DNA from: Vibrio sp. RE86
Lineage (GTDB): Bacteria > Pseudomonadota > Gammaproteobacteria > Enterobacterales > Vibrionaceae
Reading direction: 5' to 3'
NCBI RefSeq assembly: GCF_013114545.1
Contig: NZ_VTXI01000007.1
Location: 124,001 to 188,000 of the forward strand
Length of the DNA stretch: 64,000 bases
A program made the translations under genes and the position numbers. The notes under the pieces were generated by a model that was given only the letters and a program-made list of their open reading frames with translations, made no database searches and had not been told where the DNA came from. Below, one piece after another: positions 63,002 to 64,000 of this stretch. Numbering within the stretch: position 1 is the stretch's first letter; the number at the start of each line of letters is the position of its first letter.

Positions 63002-63432
63002 AGATTGGCAAACTCCTGCATGAAAAGAGTAAGAAATTAGTATGATTGATGGGTTTATCTGAAATTATACGCCTGTCTAGACGTAACTATAGCGATAAGA
63101 ATGGAATATTGATTTCCAAAATTGAGAGATACGATGGGAGTGGTGGTGTAGGGATGATTTCGTGGAGCCTTGTCACACTATTGGGACAAATATGGCGCTT
63201 CGCACCTTGCATAATCGCCGTTTTGAACCATAGTTAAGGTGTAAGGCAATCTGAACCGACCCGCATGGAGGAAATATCGCCTTACCTACAATTTGGATGG
63301 ATTCAAACACATTATATGAAAGCCTCGTGTAACATCAGGTCGCAACATAATGACTTCCTGATTCGCATACTCACGATTGAGTTACGAGGGATAGGGCGCA
63401 CTACGAGTGCGCCTCTTGTCGTGTGTAACAAA
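63002..63432. other. Intergenic region between clcA and the CobW-family gene
   Basis: This 431-base stretch holds the clcA promoter region. It contains a short inverted repeat GTAAGGC / GCCTTAC (63241-63247 and 63279-63285) of unknown role and the terminator listed at 63395. The two short open frames in it (63 and 88 codons) have no ribosome-binding site or recognisable product and were not accepted. Confidence 0.5.
63395..63413 (-). terminator. Terminator of the CobW-family gene
   Basis: GGCGCACT (63395-63402) and AGTGCGCC (63406-63413) form a perfect 8-bp stem with a three-base loop, twenty bases past the stop of the minus-strand gene. The T run is weak. Confidence 0.65.
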
Positions 63433-64000
63433 TTAATCCAGATTAGAGATGCGCTTCAATACATCTTCAAGTTGATCCCACGGCAGTGGTTGGCTATCAA
63501 TCACTTCGATTCGACTTTCGAATCCTTCTAAAGACATCTCATTTACCGACACAACACCATTACTAACGTTAAAAGCGAAACATCCGTTGCTTGTGTTCAT
63601 CACGCCTTTCACACGTTCTGCCGTTAAATCAGACAATACCGAGAATAGATCATCAAAGTTAAACTCGACTTCCGCTCCAAAAATCCAACCACAACTAAAG
63701 TAGCCCTGACCACGGTTCTCTTTACGGATATACGTTTGATTTGGTGGCAGCTGAAATTGTGGCTCTTCTTCGGCATGCTCATGGTGATGCTGTTCAACTT
63801 CACTGGTTGAAGGAGCACGCTCACGACGCGGCATATCAAGAAGATCAATAGGAAAATCGCCTTGCTTAACCAGTTGGCTGAAAATCTTAGGTGGGTTTTG
63901 GTCGGTCACCCAGTCGTTGAAGGCATCGATATCGCTGACGTGGCACTGATCCACCTTGTTACCAATGATGATGTCTGATATCGCGAGTTGGTCAGTAAAG
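63433..64000 (-). CDS. CobW/P47K-family GTPase, C-terminal part (cut by window edge)
   Basis: The reading frame is open to the right edge, so the start lies outside the window and only about 189 C-terminal residues are seen. Just inside the edge, FTDQLAISDIIIGNKVDQCH contains the NKxD guanine-specificity motif of CobW-type GTPases. A histidine-rich stretch (HHHEHAEEE) follows, then the CobW C-terminal domain (GQGYFSCGWIFG). COG0523 proteins insert or traffic metals such as zinc or cobalt. A GTG at 63954 could be mistaken for a start but falls inside the GTPase motif. Confidence 0.85.
   Translation of the reverse strand, partial: FTDQLAISDIIIGNKVDQCHVSDIDAFNDWVTDQNPPKIFSQLVKQGDFPIDLLDMPRRERAPSTSEVEQHHHEHAEEEPQFQLPPNQTYIRKENRGQGYFSCGWIFGAEVEFNFDDLFSVLSDLTAERVKGVMNTSNGCFAFNVSNGVVSVNEMSLEGFESRIEVIDSQPLPWDQLEDVLKRISNLD

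Noticed and set aside
63046..63531. Two short open frames between clcA and the CobW gene
   Set aside because: No ribosome-binding site or recognisable family; the second overlaps the terminator and the 3' end of the CobW gene.
1..64000. CRISPR array, prophage, integron or insertion sequence
   Set aside because: No regularly spaced repeats, integrase, transposase or phage gene was found; gene content looks like ordinary Vibrio chromosome with local rearrangements.

Overview
The window looks like a 64-kb piece of a Vibrio genome, probably the smaller chromosome. The strongest pointer is the convergent pair cqsS (57048-59093, +) and cqsA (59130-60311, -), the CAI-1 quorum-sensing receptor and synthase, which are chromosome-2 genes in V. 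cholerae and V. harveyi. Clusters for branched-chain amino acid breakdown and nitrate assimilation, several c-di-GMP proteins and a VieSAB-like phosphorelay also fit. No prophage, transposase, CRISPR array or rRNA was seen.

Layout. 74-3227: end of a polysaccharide-type locus with a VanZ-like membrane protein, a secreted alanine-rich 15-residue repeat protein, an O-antigen ligase/polymerase-type protein and a low-molecular-weight tyrosine phosphatase. 3367-5569: three regulators in a row (TetR-like, LysR, LuxR-type response regulator). 5574-10529 (-): liuR-liuA-liuB-liuC-liuE for leucine/isovalerate breakdown; liuD, the biotin subunit of methylcrotonyl-CoA carboxylase, is missing. 10713-18233 (+): thiolase, mmsA, acyl-CoA dehydrogenase, two crotonase-fold enzymes, mmsB and an SDR for valine/isoleucine breakdown. 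The two operons diverge from a region with paired LiuR-type operators. 18569-22405: chemoreceptor, GAF-GGDEF protein, HopJ-family protein.

22663-37552: a tRNA-flanked segment. A Cys-Leu-Cys tRNA array is followed by a LysR regulator and D-lactate dehydrogenase, a decayed tRNA-Cys copy with the same terminator as the array, and then all of nitrate assimilation (nasA, a TrpD2-like gene, nasT, an NrtABC-type transporter, nirBD). A second Leu-Cys tRNA pair closes the segment. The nitrate genes show sigma-54-type promoters and leader terminators, with an ANTAR-type hexaloop hairpin before the transporter, so nitrogen control (NtrC/sigma-54) plus NasT antitermination is the likely logic.

37585-40852: cytoplasmic alpha-amylase, DUF4174 protein, GNAT acetyltransferase, YgbA-like cysteine-rich protein. 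40857-49575: signalling block with a Crp/Fnr regulator, REC-EAL and REC-TPR proteins divergent from a large hybrid kinase with two periplasmic solute-binding domains, and a coupled membrane PAS protein with no output domain. 49602-56894: MFS transporter, thioredoxin 2 with a WCNPC active site, FabH-type ketosynthase, SbcDC nuclease. 57048-64000: CqsS/CqsA, a TDT-family transporter, a ClcA-type chloride/proton antiporter and the end of a CobW-family GTPase cut by the window edge.

Two copies of a small palindromic element (18232-18305 and 39225-39405) both supply the TAA stop codon of the neighbouring gene from the same element end. I regard this, the tRNA-flanked segment and the VieSAB-like block as the most interesting signals.
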